Assembly: GCF_008727875.1 (NCBI RefSeq)
Contig: NZ_VTWS01000002.1
Span: 1 to 64,000 of the forward strand
DNA length: 64,000 nucleotides
Source: Larkinella humicola
GTDB taxonomy: Bacteria > Bacteroidota > Bacteroidia > Cytophagales > Spirosomataceae
Direction: 5' to 3'
In this document: one piece after another, positions 1 through 9,200 of the stretch
Layout: every line of letters starts with the position of its first letter
Position numbering within the stretch: position 1 is the first letter of the stretch
Notes under the pieces: generated by a model
Told to the model about the DNA's origin: nothing
Databases searched by the model: none
The model's input: only the letters and a program-made list of their open reading frames with translations
Position numbers and translations under genes: made by a program

Positions 1-46
1 CTCCGGAGGAGCGGTCTAAAAACATCTTCAGGCCGCTCCTCCGGAG
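1..46. repeat. Inverted repeat at the window edge
   Basis: Arms 1-16 and 31-46 (core CTCCGGAGGAGCGG) pair with one G-T style mismatch around a 14-base loop. The element may continue to the left of the window. It lies downstream of the minus-strand gene that ends at 127 and could end its transcript, although no clear T-run follows. It resembles the other intergenic palindromes in this window. Confidence 0.6.
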
Positions 47-126
47 CTACCACGAACTGATGGATGCTATATTTACTATTGACAGGACAGGTCTCCGGCC
101 TTAATTCAAACAGCTTCTTAAACTTT

Positions 127-2049
127 TTACCTTACCGGAAACCGTAGGGCAGGAACCGCCGTTGGTGTGGGAGCACTAGGCAACACGGCTTCATGTTTCA
201 GGCTGTCGGGTAGAATCTTCACATCCAATCCAAGCTGTTTTTTCAGACCTTCCCAGTTGTTACGGCCATCCTGATAGGCCGGGTTGACCATCATCGACAT
301 GTTGTAGAAATACGAAGCGAGGTGGTAGCGACGTTCGTTCTGGTAAATCACCCCGAGGTTGTTGTAGGCCGGTGCGTAATTGGAGGAGGCCCGAATCGCC
401 TGTTTGTAGAAATACACCGCCGAATCCCGGTTTGGAATCAGCTTCTGGTACGAATAGGCGATCGAGAAAAAAGCTTCACCGAAACCGGGGTAAATTTCCG
501 TCGACCGTTGCAGGTGATAAATGGCTTTGTTGAAGTAAAACCGTTTTTGCTTCGGGTCTTTTTCTTCTGCACACTTGTTGATCCACTCATTGGCTACATG
601 CCGGTTGACCTGGCAACTGTTGGAAGCATATTCCAGGCCGCTGTTGAAAAGCGTAAAGTTGTCCTTCCAGTCTTCATTCCGAACCACCGTCCGGAAGCTG
701 AACAACCCGCCAACCACCACACACAGGCCGATCAACACACCGTAGCGTTTGAGTACCGGCGCACTGTCCGACAGGTTCAGCCGTTTGGCCAGCAACAGAT
801 CCAGGCCGGCAACGGCGGCAATGACAAAGCCCAGAATCGGGGAATATAAAAACCGTTCGGCCAGAATACCGCCCCGGAACAGCACGAAGCCCAAACCGGG
901 AGTCATGGTGATGAACATCCACGTCAGGCCGAAACCCCAGAGTGACCGTTGCCAGAAGCCTTTCCAGGCCAGCCAAACCAATCCGCCAAAAGAAAACAGC
1001 CCCAGCAAGGTTTCCCAATCGCTGAGTTTGCCGGAGGGAATGACGTTATACGAGTAGTCGTACGACAAATGGAGCGGAAAAATCAGCAGCCGGGCATATT
1101 GGGCGAAGAATTTGAAGGTGGTCAGAAACTTCGTGTTTTCGAGCGCATACGGATAGTTGGCCCAGTCGACCGGCGGATTCCCGCTCAGGGTTCCGATCAT
1201 TGTCTTTTTCTGCCAGAAAAACAGGGCCGTTACCACCAGATAGGGCCAGATGCTGATGAGCGATTGAAAGAAATTCCGTTTGGCGAAGGTATACTGCATG
1301 ATCACAATCAGCCCCAATCCTACCAGTGACGATTCTTTTGAAAGATACGTCAGATACATCCAGAAGGCCGAAAAGACAATCCAGCCTTTCTGCTGGGTTT
1401 CCAGGTATTTCCAGTAGGTCAGCATCACCAGCGTAATGAACAGGAAACTCAGCATTTCATCCCGGCTTTTGATGTTGGCAACCACCTCGGTATGAAGCGG
1501 ATGTGCCATGAAGAGCAGTGCAATCAGGGTGGTCAGGACGGTGCGGCCCGGCAACCATTTCTGCAACAGAACTACCAGAAAAAAACCGGTCAGGGCGTAG
1601 ATTCCTCCGTTGATCATGTGGCTGATGTGCGGATCGCCATTGAAATATTCTTTTTCCAGCGCAAAAGTGATGAGTGCCAGCGGGCGGTAATAGCCGAGTG
1701 ATATGTTGCTAAAGTGCCAGAACTCGGTCTTGAGCAGATCCGGAATGCCTTCGATGCCTTTCTGAACGAACAGATTCTGGGTAATGGCCGCAATGTCGTC
1801 CAATGCCAGCCCGTGGTTGAATGTGTTGGCGTAGAGGGCGAATCCGGCGACTGCCACCAGCAAAGCCCAGGGCCATTGAATGGACCGGGGCGCCAGTGGT
1901 TCCGAGAGGGTTGGGAACGCCGGTTTAGTCAAGGAAGCCGCGGGGCGCGTAACCGCCGTTACCGGTCTGGATGTGGGCTTGGTTCCCCCATTGGGTGTAG
2001 GCCGAATGAGGGGTTTTTGACTCGACGAGGATTGATTCTTCTTGGACAT
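127..2049 (-). CDS. TMTC-like multi-pass membrane glycosyltransferase with C-terminal TPRs
   Basis: Product of 640 aa. A proline/serine-rich cytoplasmic-looking N-terminus (about residues 1-55) is followed by about ten membrane helices and then tetratricopeptide repeats from about residue 490 (motifs YPGFGEAFFSIAYSY and YAPAYNNLGVIYQNERRY). The membrane part carries TMTC-type (GT-C fold) signatures: LDDIAAITQN with an acidic pair in the first loop, YYRPL, and HPLHTEVVANIKSRDE. Family knowledge suggests transfer of mannose or another lipid-linked sugar to proteins on the outer face of the inner membrane. The acceptor is unknown, and no glycan cluster is nearby. The start ATG at 2049 begins the low-complexity tail. 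Confidence 0.75.
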   Translation of the reverse strand: MSKKNQSSSSQKPLIRPTPNGGTKPTSRPVTAVTRPAASLTKPAFPTLSEPLAPRSIQWPWALLVAVAGFALYANTFNHGLALDDIAAITQNLFVQKGIEGIPDLLKTEFWHFSNISLGYYRPLALITFALEKEYFNGDPHISHMINGGIYALTGFFLVVLLQKWLPGRTVLTTLIALLFMAHPLHTEVVANIKSRDEMLSFLFITLVMLTYWKYLETQQKGWIVFSAFWMYLTYLSKESSLVGLGLIVIMQYTFAKRNFFQSLISIWPYLVVTALFFWQKKTMIGTLSGNPPVDWANYPYALENTKFLTTFKFFAQYARLLIFPLHLSYDYSYNVIPSGKLSDWETLLGLFSFGGLVWLAWKGFWQRSLWGFGLTWMFITMTPGLGFVLFRGGILAERFLYSPILGFVIAAVAGLDLLLAKRLNLSDSAPVLKRYGVLIGLCVVVGGLFSFRTVVRNEDWKDNFTLFNSGLEYASNSCQVNRHVANEWINKCAEEKDPKQKRFYFNKAIYHLQRSTEIYPGFGEAFFSIAYSYQKLIPNRDSAVYFYKQAIRASSNYAPAYNNLGVIYQNERRYHLASYFYNMSMMVNPAYQDGRNNWEGLKKQLGLDVKILPDSLKHEAVLPSAPTPTAVPALRFPVR

Positions 2050-2410
2050 ACGAACGGGTCAGGTCAGTTTTTTGTAGCGATGGTACGTTTGTTTAGTAAA
2101 GCAACCTTTCATCTCGATGGTTATTTGTAAAATTGGCAAGATTCCTCCAAAAATCAATGAAGGATGTTGGTCGAATCCCAACAATTGGTTGGTAAAGTCA
2201 GTTAAACCAGTACAGTAAGTGTCCAGCAAATACCTTGCCGGGCGAGGATCGGAAGTGGGTATCCTGCTCCCGAAACGGATGGAATTGTCCATTTCCCGGA
2301 ATGGGTATAAACCGGAAAAGAAATTCTATGGACGGTATTTAATCTTTTTTCTTATTTTTCCATTTCATTTCCATCCGGCTCCTGCCAGTTGGGCAACTGA
2401 TCTGTTTTAT
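2050..2410. other. Divergent intergenic region, no gene seen
   Basis: These 361 bases separate the divergent starts at 2049 (minus) and 2411 (plus). The short open frames inside it have no recognisable protein features. It presumably holds both promoters, but I see no convincing TAnnTTTG box at either start. Confidence 0.5.
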
Positions 2411-2776
2411 ATGGCATCCGCTTTTCTGGGCCTACGGACTATAATTTACGCGGCACCTGATTTATTCAACGCGAAAAACTGGTACTCAACCATTCTGGGT
2501 ATTGATCCGTATTTTGACGAACCCTTCTATATTGGTTTTTCCGTGGGTGGCTACGAACTCGGGCTCGATCCGGCGGCCAAACCCTCGGACGGCAGTACGA
2601 TTACGTACTGGGGCGTTCCGAACATCGAAAAAGCCTGGGAACACCTGATGAGCCACGGCGCCAGCGTGCATTCCGGCATTGAAGAAGTAGGTGGTGACAT
2701 TAAAGTCGCCAGTGTGAAAGACCCATTTGGCAACGTGCTCGGCATTATAGAAAATCCGCATTTCAAGGCGGAGTAA
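2411..2776 (+). CDS. VOC (glyoxalase/bleomycin resistance) family protein
   Basis: Product of 121 aa with the single-domain vicinal-oxygen-chelate pattern: AAPDLFNAKNWYSTILGI near the N-terminus, a central SDGSTITYWGVPNIEKAWEHL half, and KDPFGNVLGIIENP at the end. The frame stays open upstream to 2219, but that extension is not VOC-like, so I chose the ATG at 2411, where the domain begins. VOC proteins use a metal site made by paired beta-alpha-beta-beta-beta units. The substrate cannot be read from the sequence, and the neighbours give no clue. Confidence 0.8.
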   Translation: MASAFLGLRTIIYAAPDLFNAKNWYSTILGIDPYFDEPFYIGFSVGGYELGLDPAAKPSDGSTITYWGVPNIEKAWEHLMSHGASVHSGIEEVGGDIKVASVKDPFGNVLGIIENPHFKAE

Positions 2777-2783
2777 GCTGGTC

Positions 2784-2825
2784 GGGGTCAACCATAAGAT
2801 TTTGTAAACCATTTTTGTTGACCCC
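2784..2825. repeat. Short inverted repeat, possible terminator
   Basis: GGGGTCAAC at 2784-2792 and GTTGACCCC at 2817-2825 form a 9-bp stem just downstream of the VOC gene and before the convergent lipoprotein gene. The loop is AT-rich and no T-run follows closely, so a terminator role is only possible. Confidence 0.35.
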
Positions 2826-2868
2826 GGTCATTCAACCAAGCGGTATATTTTTTCAAATAAGATAATCA

Positions 2869-3687
2869 TTACTGACAATCATATTTGTATTCTCTAATAT
2901 TTATGTGCGTATTATCTTGATTGTATATTTTACGGATCCTCCTTGTTACTTTACCTTCATTATCAAATTTATATATGTATTCCCCTATGCTATTCGGAAT
3001 ACTATACCCATAGACCGATGTAGTCTTAGTTATTAAATTACGGTCTGCCTTACCATTAAAAGGAGTGGGATTAGGAATATTAAGTTTTGTCAAATCAAAT
3101 TCAGCGGTTGAAATACTAGAACCACTTTCTGATTTAACTGTATTTCCATCAGAAATTGTGTTTTTAAATCCGTAATTATCTTTAATAATATATCCTTCAC
3201 TATTGTAGATCACATCTTTATTGGAAATAAAACCATATTCATTAAGGGTATGAGTAAATTCTCTGGTTTCGCTGGGCCAACCTTCATGCACAAATTTTAT
3301 TTTTAATTTGCCGGGAGTATATTCATAAGTATACATTTCTTTTCCTCTAACAAATTGGTTGGAATGAGTCTGTTCAATCAATCTGTTCTGCAAATCATAT
3401 TTGTACCCATAAAAATCCTCTCCCGAGGACGACAAAGCATATTGAGAACCGTCTATTTCAACAATGTCAATTACTTTACTATGCCCAAAGTCAAAATAAT
3501 TATCCCCAATTTTTATGTCTTCATTTGGTAATATTTTATGTATTTCTACATCCCTAACTTCAGAGAGAAGACAATTTTCATAGGGATTTGCTGCCGGTTG
3601 CAAATGATCCTGAATCGTACAAGATTCAAGTAGAAATAGCAAACAAATCAGTAACAAACTAGGACGGAGGGAGAAAATTAAGTTCAT
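2869..3687 (-). CDS. AT-rich hypothetical lipoprotein
   Basis: Product of 272 aa starting with a lipoprotein signal (hydrophobic stretch ending LLLESC, acylated Cys at about residue 23). The mature part is full of short beta-hairpin-like units with repeated Tyr/Asp/Gly/Asn (YKYDLQNRLIEQ, YTYEYTPGKLKIKF, YSIPNSIGEYIYKFDNEGKV), reminiscent of YD-type or DUF4595-like repeats in Bacteroidota surface proteins; I cannot assign a family. Its base composition is unlike its neighbours: two sampled 60-base rows (3121-3240) have 17 and 14 G+C, against 36 in row 4021-4080. That suggests acquisition by transfer. Confidence 0.75.
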   Translation of the reverse strand: MNLIFSLRPSLLLICLLFLLESCTIQDHLQPAANPYENCLLSEVRDVEIHKILPNEDIKIGDNYFDFGHSKVIDIVEIDGSQYALSSSGEDFYGYKYDLQNRLIEQTHSNQFVRGKEMYTYEYTPGKLKIKFVHEGWPSETREFTHTLNEYGFISNKDVIYNSEGYIIKDNYGFKNTISDGNTVKSESGSSISTAEFDLTKLNIPNPTPFNGKADRNLITKTTSVYGYSIPNSIGEYIYKFDNEGKVTRRIRKIYNQDNTHINIREYKYDCQ

Positions 3688-3781
3688 TATCTTAAAATTT
3701 AGGTGAGTGGATATTAATTTAAATGTACAAGCAAATTTAAAATAAAATATAATAGTTCCTGCTTGCAGAGGTTATAAAAAT

Positions 3782-3809
3782 AAAAAAGACGTCTCTGCTT
3801 GGAGACGCC
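3782..3809 (-). terminator. Rho-independent terminator of the LysM gene
   Basis: An 8-bp stem (3788-3795 with 3802-3809, one G-U pair on the minus strand) around a 6-base loop is followed on the minus strand by a T-rich tail (TTTTTTA). It lies about 25 bases past the stop of the LysM/BON gene. Confidence 0.8.
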
Positions 3810-3834
3810 TTTCCCTATACTCAGAAAACCCTAC

Positions 3835-4308
3835 CTACAACCGCGGAATCCGCAGCACCTGTCCCGGATAAATCAGGTCCGGGCTTTTGAGCATCGGTTT
3901 GTTGGCTTCGAAAATAATACCGTATTTCATGGCATCACCGTAGACTTTCTTGGAAATCGCCGACAAGGTGTCGCCCGACTCGACCGTATGGTACTGACCT
4001 TCGGGCTCCGGGGCTTCCACCACCAGGCGGTTATCGACCTGGTGAACGCCTTCGACGTTCCCAACGGCCAACGCCAGTTTTTCGGCGTCTTCCTGGGTAG
4101 CCACTTCGCCTTCCAGCACCACCGTGTCGCCGGCGGTTTTAACCGTCAACTTCTTGTACGACAACCCGAGTTGCTTGACGTGGTTGAGCAATGCGCTCGC
4201 TTTGAGCGGCTCTACTTCCGCAGCCTTAGCCGGTTCGGCAGCCGGCGCTTCGTGTTCTTTACCGAAAACTTTTTCCCCTACACCTTTGAAAAAACTGAGC
4301 AGTCCCAT
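3835..4308 (-). CDS. BON and LysM domain protein
   Basis: Product of 157 aa, from an ATG at 4308; an upstream in-frame start adds only eight unconserved residues. The start GLLSFFKGVGEKVFGKE is followed by a BON domain (about residues 45-100, LGLSYKKLTVKTAGDTVVLEGEV...VEGVHQVDNRLVV) and a C-terminal LysM (about 105-155, YHTVESGDTLSAISKKVYGDAMKYGIIFEAN...IYPGQVLRIP). This is the YgaU/Kbp build: small soluble proteins that bind potassium or peptidoglycan and are often stress-induced. It stands alone, with its own terminator. Confidence 0.9.
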   Translation of the reverse strand: MGLLSFFKGVGEKVFGKEHEAPAAEPAKAAEVEPLKASALLNHVKQLGLSYKKLTVKTAGDTVVLEGEVATQEDAEKLALAVGNVEGVHQVDNRLVVEAPEPEGQYHTVESGDTLSAISKKVYGDAMKYGIIFEANKPMLKSPDLIYPGQVLRIPRL

Positions 4309-4551
4309 GGATTTTGTGTGTTTGATTAACAATGAATTGGGTTTGAATAGAACAACTGCGAACAGGGCGGAACTGTTTGAAGACGGAGGTCCGACGGGCT
4401 CCGCAGTCCTAGTTTAGACGCTAAATGTATCGGTTAGTAATCAATAGTCGACAAATTATTTTAAAATCTATTTACGACTTGGCAGAGTTTTCCGTTCTTG
4501 TGGCAGGGAGTGGTGCAATGGAGCACCAAAACCGTAACGACTTTATTCGGG

Positions 4552-5337
4552 ATGAAACTAATTGGGGTCGCTTGTCTTGTCTTTCTGGTCGCCAGCGAAG
4601 CACAAGCGCAGGGCGGTATGGAGTTGGGAATCAGAGGGGGAGGCACTTTTACCCACGGGTATACGGTCATTCCGGCCCAAACGCTGTCGCCGGGTCTGGA
4701 ACTTCCCCGGATCCGAAATTCCAACAACGGCATTGGCGTCGGTTTTTTCGGCAGCGTGTGGGCGCGAAAAAACTTGGACCGGTTTTTCCTGCAAGCCGAA
4801 ATCAGTTATTCCTCGCTGGTGCTGAAACAGAAAGCCCCCATCGACCGCATCGACGTGGCTGCAGCAAAGGAGTTTGGCGTCAACCTGCCCAACATTCGGC
4901 CCGGAACGCTTTACGCCCGGTTGAACACCACCACCGAACCCACTCTCACTTCGTTGAATGTTCCCCTGTTTATTGGCAAACAAGGGAATGAAGGCAAATG
5001 GCGTTTCTACGGTGGCCCTACTTTTTTGTTCACTTTGAAGGCAGAAGCGGCCCGAACAGCATCGGGGCAGGTTGAAGCCAGTGCCAGCTTGCCCAGCTTT
5101 GCCATTTCGCAAATATCCGACCAGGTTGATCTGACCAATCCGGATCAGGCTGGCATTCTACAGGTAAAAACGTTCAATTTTGGGGCTGAATTTGGCGCGG
5201 GCGTTACGTTCCTGAAACGGCTTGAAGTCGATGTCCGTTACGGCTTGCCCGTTGGGGGCGTGTTTAACGACAGTGGGATTACCGGTTTCATCGGGTATGC
5301 CACGTTGACGCTGGGGTATAAACTGGCTTATTTCTGA
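4552..5337 (+). CDS. PorT-like outer-membrane beta-barrel protein
   Basis: Product of 261 aa. I start it at the ATG at 4552 because a signal peptide begins there (KLIGVACLVFLVASEAQAQ, cleavage after AQA). The mature part alternates hydrophobic and polar residues as expected for an eight-stranded barrel, including GMELGIRGGGTFTHG at the start, FNFGAEFGAGVTFLKRLEVDVRYGLPVGGVF near the end and a terminal strand YATLTLGYKLAYF with the C-terminal Phe used for outer-membrane insertion. It matches the outer-membrane-beta-barrel family common in Bacteroidota. Its ligand is unknown. Confidence 0.8.
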   Translation: MKLIGVACLVFLVASEAQAQGGMELGIRGGGTFTHGYTVIPAQTLSPGLELPRIRNSNNGIGVGFFGSVWARKNLDRFFLQAEISYSSLVLKQKAPIDRIDVAAAKEFGVNLPNIRPGTLYARLNTTTEPTLTSLNVPLFIGKQGNEGKWRFYGGPTFLFTLKAEAARTASGQVEASASLPSFAISQISDQVDLTNPDQAGILQVKTFNFGAEFGAGVTFLKRLEVDVRYGLPVGGVFNDSGITGFIGYATLTLGYKLAYF

Positions 5338-5391
5338 GAAACATTCCACCCCAGACGCCAAAACAACTCGTGCCTGCGCCCGGGGTGAAAT

Positions 5392-5727
5392 TCACATAAA
5401 AGCCTGACCTACTTCGCGGAGGAGATCGATCACGGGCAAGACTGTACGCCCTTTTTCGTTAAGACTGTATTCCACCCGGGGCGGAACTTCACCAAATGAT
5501 TGCTTGTCGACCATTCCCAGTTCGACCAGCTGCTTCAATTCATGAACCAGCACTTTCTCGCTGATTCCGGGAACCCCCCGTTTGATTTCGCCGTATCGCA
5601 GGGTCTTTTCGCGGAGCAGGTGAATGATAATGAGCCGCCATTTCCCACAAATAACTTCAACTGCCTTCTTGATAATCAGTTCGGTAGAGATAATTTCTTC
5701 GCTCGTTTGTTTTAGTTCGGGTGTCAT
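5392..5727 (-). CDS. HxlR-family transcriptional regulator
   Basis: Product of 111 aa with a winged-helix HxlR domain over nearly its whole length: VICGKWRLIIIHLLREKTLRYGEIKRGVPGISEKVLVHELKQLVELGMV, then the wing PPRVEYSLNEKGR. HxlR proteins act as dimeric repressors or activators, several being thiol or aldehyde sensors. The only Cys here is Cys27 in the CGKW turn; the usual N-terminal CP pair is absent. A palindrome overlaps its presumed promoter (5741-5763), consistent with autoregulation. It follows the RidA-like gene on the same strand after a 118-base gap. Confidence 0.9.
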   Translation of the reverse strand: MTPELKQTSEEIISTELIIKKAVEVICGKWRLIIIHLLREKTLRYGEIKRGVPGISEKVLVHELKQLVELGMVDKQSFGEVPPRVEYSLNEKGRTVLPVIDLLREVGQAFM

Positions 5728-5740
5728 TGGTTAATAGTAC

Positions 5741-5763
5741 TTACCTTTTGGTGGGTAACCCAC
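5741..5763. promoter_or_regulatory. Candidate HxlR operator
   Basis: Just upstream of the HxlR start, GTGGGT (5751-5756) and ACCCAC (5758-5763) form a palindrome with a one-base centre. It is overlapped by a second inverted pair, TTACC (5741-5745) and GGTAA (5754-5758). Palindromes in this position are typical of HxlR autoregulation; binding is inferred. Confidence 0.45.
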
Positions 5764-5845
5764 TGATTAAGAGATTATTATGTGCAAACGAAGCAAAAAT
5801 ACAGTATTCACAATTAAGATGGAATGGGTTCTGAAAAATGATTTT

Positions 5846-6256
5846 TCAATTTGGAATCCTATCATTTTCGGGGATTAAAAAAGCCGTTACTTCGATCTCT
5901 ACCAACAAATCAGGATTGATCAAAGCACTAACCTCAACCATCGAAGTTGCGGGTCGAATGTCCTTGAAAACCTCCCCGTGCGCCCGCCCTACATCTTCCC
6001 ATTTTGAAATGTCGGTAACGTACATCCGTGTACGTACGACGTCGTTGAGCGTTGCACCAGCCTCCGCCAGCACCTTGCTGATTTTTTGCAGTATAAACCG
6101 GGTTTGTTCGTAAATGTTATCGCGACCAATCAAGTGGTCGCCGTCCATCGCGGTGGTACCCGAAATTTCGATTAGATTGCCGACACGAACGGCACGGCTG
6201 TAACCGACCACTGGCTCCCAGGATGTGCCGGAAGAAATGAGTTGACGAGAAGACAT
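5846..6256 (-). CDS. RidA/YjgF family protein, atypical active site
   Basis: Product of 136 aa with the YjgF/RidA fold (SRAVRVGNLIEISGTTAMDG, NIYEQTRFILQKISKVLAEAGATLNDVVRTRMYVTDI, RPATSMVEVSALINPDLLVEIEVTAFL). Canonical RidA enamine/imine deaminases carry an Arg in the segment equivalent to RPATSMVEV (Arg105 in E. coli RidA, PARSCVEV). Here that residue is Thr, so classic deaminase activity is doubtful and it probably belongs to another Rid subfamily. Its start lies 11 bases past the stop of the hybrid kinase, so the two are probably cotranscribed. Confidence 0.85.
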   Translation of the reverse strand: MSSRQLISSGTSWEPVVGYSRAVRVGNLIEISGTTAMDGDHLIGRDNIYEQTRFILQKISKVLAEAGATLNDVVRTRMYVTDISKWEDVGRAHGEVFKDIRPATSMVEVSALINPDLLVEIEVTAFLIPENDRIPN

Positions 6257-6267
6257 GAATTTATCAT

Positions 6268-9200
6268 TTAGCCGGCTTTTTCGGCGACCAACTTATCCAG
6301 TGTATTTTTATATTCGCTTAAAAACAGCTTGAATTCTTTATCGAGCAGGTGCAGATCATCCGCCAGGGTAGTGCTGTCACTGACCTTTAATTTGCCTTCG
6401 GCTTCCCGAGCCACCTGGGCAATGCGGGCCACACCAATGGTTCCGGCGCTGCCTTTGAGTGTGTGCAGATGGCTTTTTACCGTCGGAATGTCGCCTGCGG
6501 CATAGGCTTCGAGTGCTTCCTGCACCAGGGTGGTAGCTTCGATTTCGAAATCCTCGTAAATCGACGTCACCAAATCCCAGCCCCCCACCTGCTCCAGTTG
6601 ACCAATAATTTCGGGGTCGACCATCGGCATCTCCGGTTCGCGAATGGTTTCCAGTTGTTTGGAGCGCATCTGGGCCGCTTCCCTGAAATCCTTGCGGGCA
6701 TCTACCGTTTCTTTCACTTTGGAAATCAAGCTCTGGGCCCGAATCGGTTTGGCAATGTAGTCATCGAGGCCCTGGCTTAGAAACCGATCCCGGTCTTCGC
6801 GCATCGAATACGCTGTCATGGCAATCACCGGTGGCAACTGCGTGCCGAACAGACTGCGCAGTTTCACCGTCGTCTCGACCCCGTCCATATCCGGCATCTG
6901 AATATCCATAAAAATCAGTTCATACGGGCTGGCGTTTTCGGCCATGGCCGCCGTCACTTTGTCGATGGCTTCCTGTCCACTCGATGCGGTTTCGACCTGG
7001 CAGCCCGATTTTTTCAGGATTTCGGTCGCCACTTTCCGGTTTACGGCATTATCATCGACCAGCAATAGATACGGATGATGATCTTTAAACACATTTTGCA
7101 ACGAGATTTCAGCCTGATCGGACTTCTGACTCGTGGGGCTGATCAAGGTTTCTTTCAGCTCAATCGTAAACCAGAAGTTACTCCCCTTGCCGGTCGCCGA
7201 TTCAACACCGATCGTTCCTTTCATCAGAGCCGCCAATTCCTTCGAAATAGCCAGACCGAGGCCCGTTCCACCGAAGGATTTGCGCGACGACATTTCGACC
7301 TGGCTGAATGAATTGAACAGAAGGCCCAGATCATCTTTCGCAATGCCGATGCCCGAATCCTTCACCTCCACCTTAATCCGGTTAAATTTACCCTTTTTAC
7401 TGACCAGCGAAGCCTCGACCGTCACTGCGCCGTTCTCTGTAAATTTAATGGCGTTTGACGTCAGGTTGGACAAAATCTGCAGCAGCCGCGTTTGGTCGGC
7501 AATCACAAACCGGGGCAGTTTTTCGTCCAGATGATAGCTCAGTTTGTTCCCTTTCACACTAGCCTGTTGCCCAAAAAGTGATACCAGTTTGTCGAAAACT
7601 TCCCGGAACAAAATAGGGGCTTCGTGCAAAGCCATCTTCCCGGCTTCGATTTTCGACAGGTCGAGAATATCGTTCAGGATGTTCAGCAGCGTTTCCGACG
7701 ATTTTTTGATCGTTTGCACGTAATCCTTCTGATCCTGATCCAGGGGCGTATCGTTGAGCAGGTCGATCATGCCAATCACCCCGTTCATCGGCGTCCGGAT
7801 TTCGTGGCTCATGTTGGCCAAAAACCGCTCCTTCACCTTCAGCGACCGCTCGGCTTCGTCTTTGGCCTTCATCAGTTCCTGGGCGTTGCGCTTCAGTTCG
7901 GTAATGTCGCGGGCCAGAGCGGCCACTTCATCCACCCGACCATTCTTGTCGTTCAGCGTCAACATGTTGAGCATAATCTGCCGAATCGTACCATCTTTCC
8001 GGTGTAACGTGGCCTCAAAGTTTCGCAGGCTCTTGTTCCGAATCAATCGCACGAGCGCCCGACGAATATCCTGCTTATCGATGAAGTTGGTAATCGGCTG
8101 ACCCAGCACTTCTTCGGGTGTATACCCGGTTCGTTTCAGAACTGACGGGCTAATCATCGTGACGAGCCCTTCGCGGTCGACGCGGCAATAAATGTCCTGG
8201 AGGTTGACGAAGATACCCCGGAATTTTTCTTCACTGCCGCGCAGCTCCAGTTCCGTCCGTTTCCGGGCGGTGATGTCGCGGGCAATTCCCGAAACCTCCT
8301 CAATGACGCCCCCCGAAAGCAAAATCGGATTCAGATGCACCTCCAGCCAGGCTTCACTTTTGGTAGTCTGGTAGTGCAATTCGACCGTTTGCGGCAGTCC
8401 CCGAAACGCCAGCCGGTATTTTTCTTCCAGCAACCGCCGGTTTTCGGCCCCGATGATCCGCCAGCCCAGCTTTTCGGTCGTCACGTTCAACTGCGGAATT
8501 TCGCCCAACTGGTTCTCGATCAGCCGCGTGTAATTCCGGTTGAAGGATGTCAACTGGAAGCTTTTGTTCACCGACCAGATCAGGTGGGAACTGCTGTCGA
8601 AAATCGCATTGAGCCGGGCGGTTTGTTTGTTGATGGCGGCTTCGTCCTGCTTCCGGGCAATGGCCAGCGCCACCTGTCCCGAAATGAATTCCAGCAATTC
8701 CAGATCCCGGATGTTGTAGGCATCGGCCTTGTCATAGGCTTTCACACCGATAATCCCCGTAATGCGGTCGCCAATCCGGAGCGGAACGCAAAGCATTGCT
8801 TTCGGAATTTGCCCGTACAAATAGAGGTTCTGCGTGTCGGCCAGTTGCTGAATATCCTGCTCATAGAGAAACAGCGGGCGGTTGGCGCGGATGGCGTATT
8901 CGGTCAGACCGTTGCCCAGCTTCCGCTTCGTAAACCGCATTCCTGTAAAATATTCATCGACGTAATACGGGAAATACAGAAAGCTTTTGCTCTGGTCATA
9001 CAGCGCAATAAAAAAATTCCGGGCATCGATGATGTTACTCAGTTCATCGTGAATATTCTGGTACAACTCGTCCAGATTTGGTGCGTTGAGCGTCCAGTTG
9101 GCAATGCTGTAGTAGAGTTTCTGGGCTTTCTCCGCGCGGATGCGGCTCGTGATGTTGTGCAGAATACACCGGTACGCGGTCGGTTTTCCCTGATCGTAGC

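Noticed and set aside
2059-2292. 77-codon minus-strand frame upstream of the TMTC-like gene
   Set aside because: It lies in a divergent promoter region and shows no protein-like pattern.
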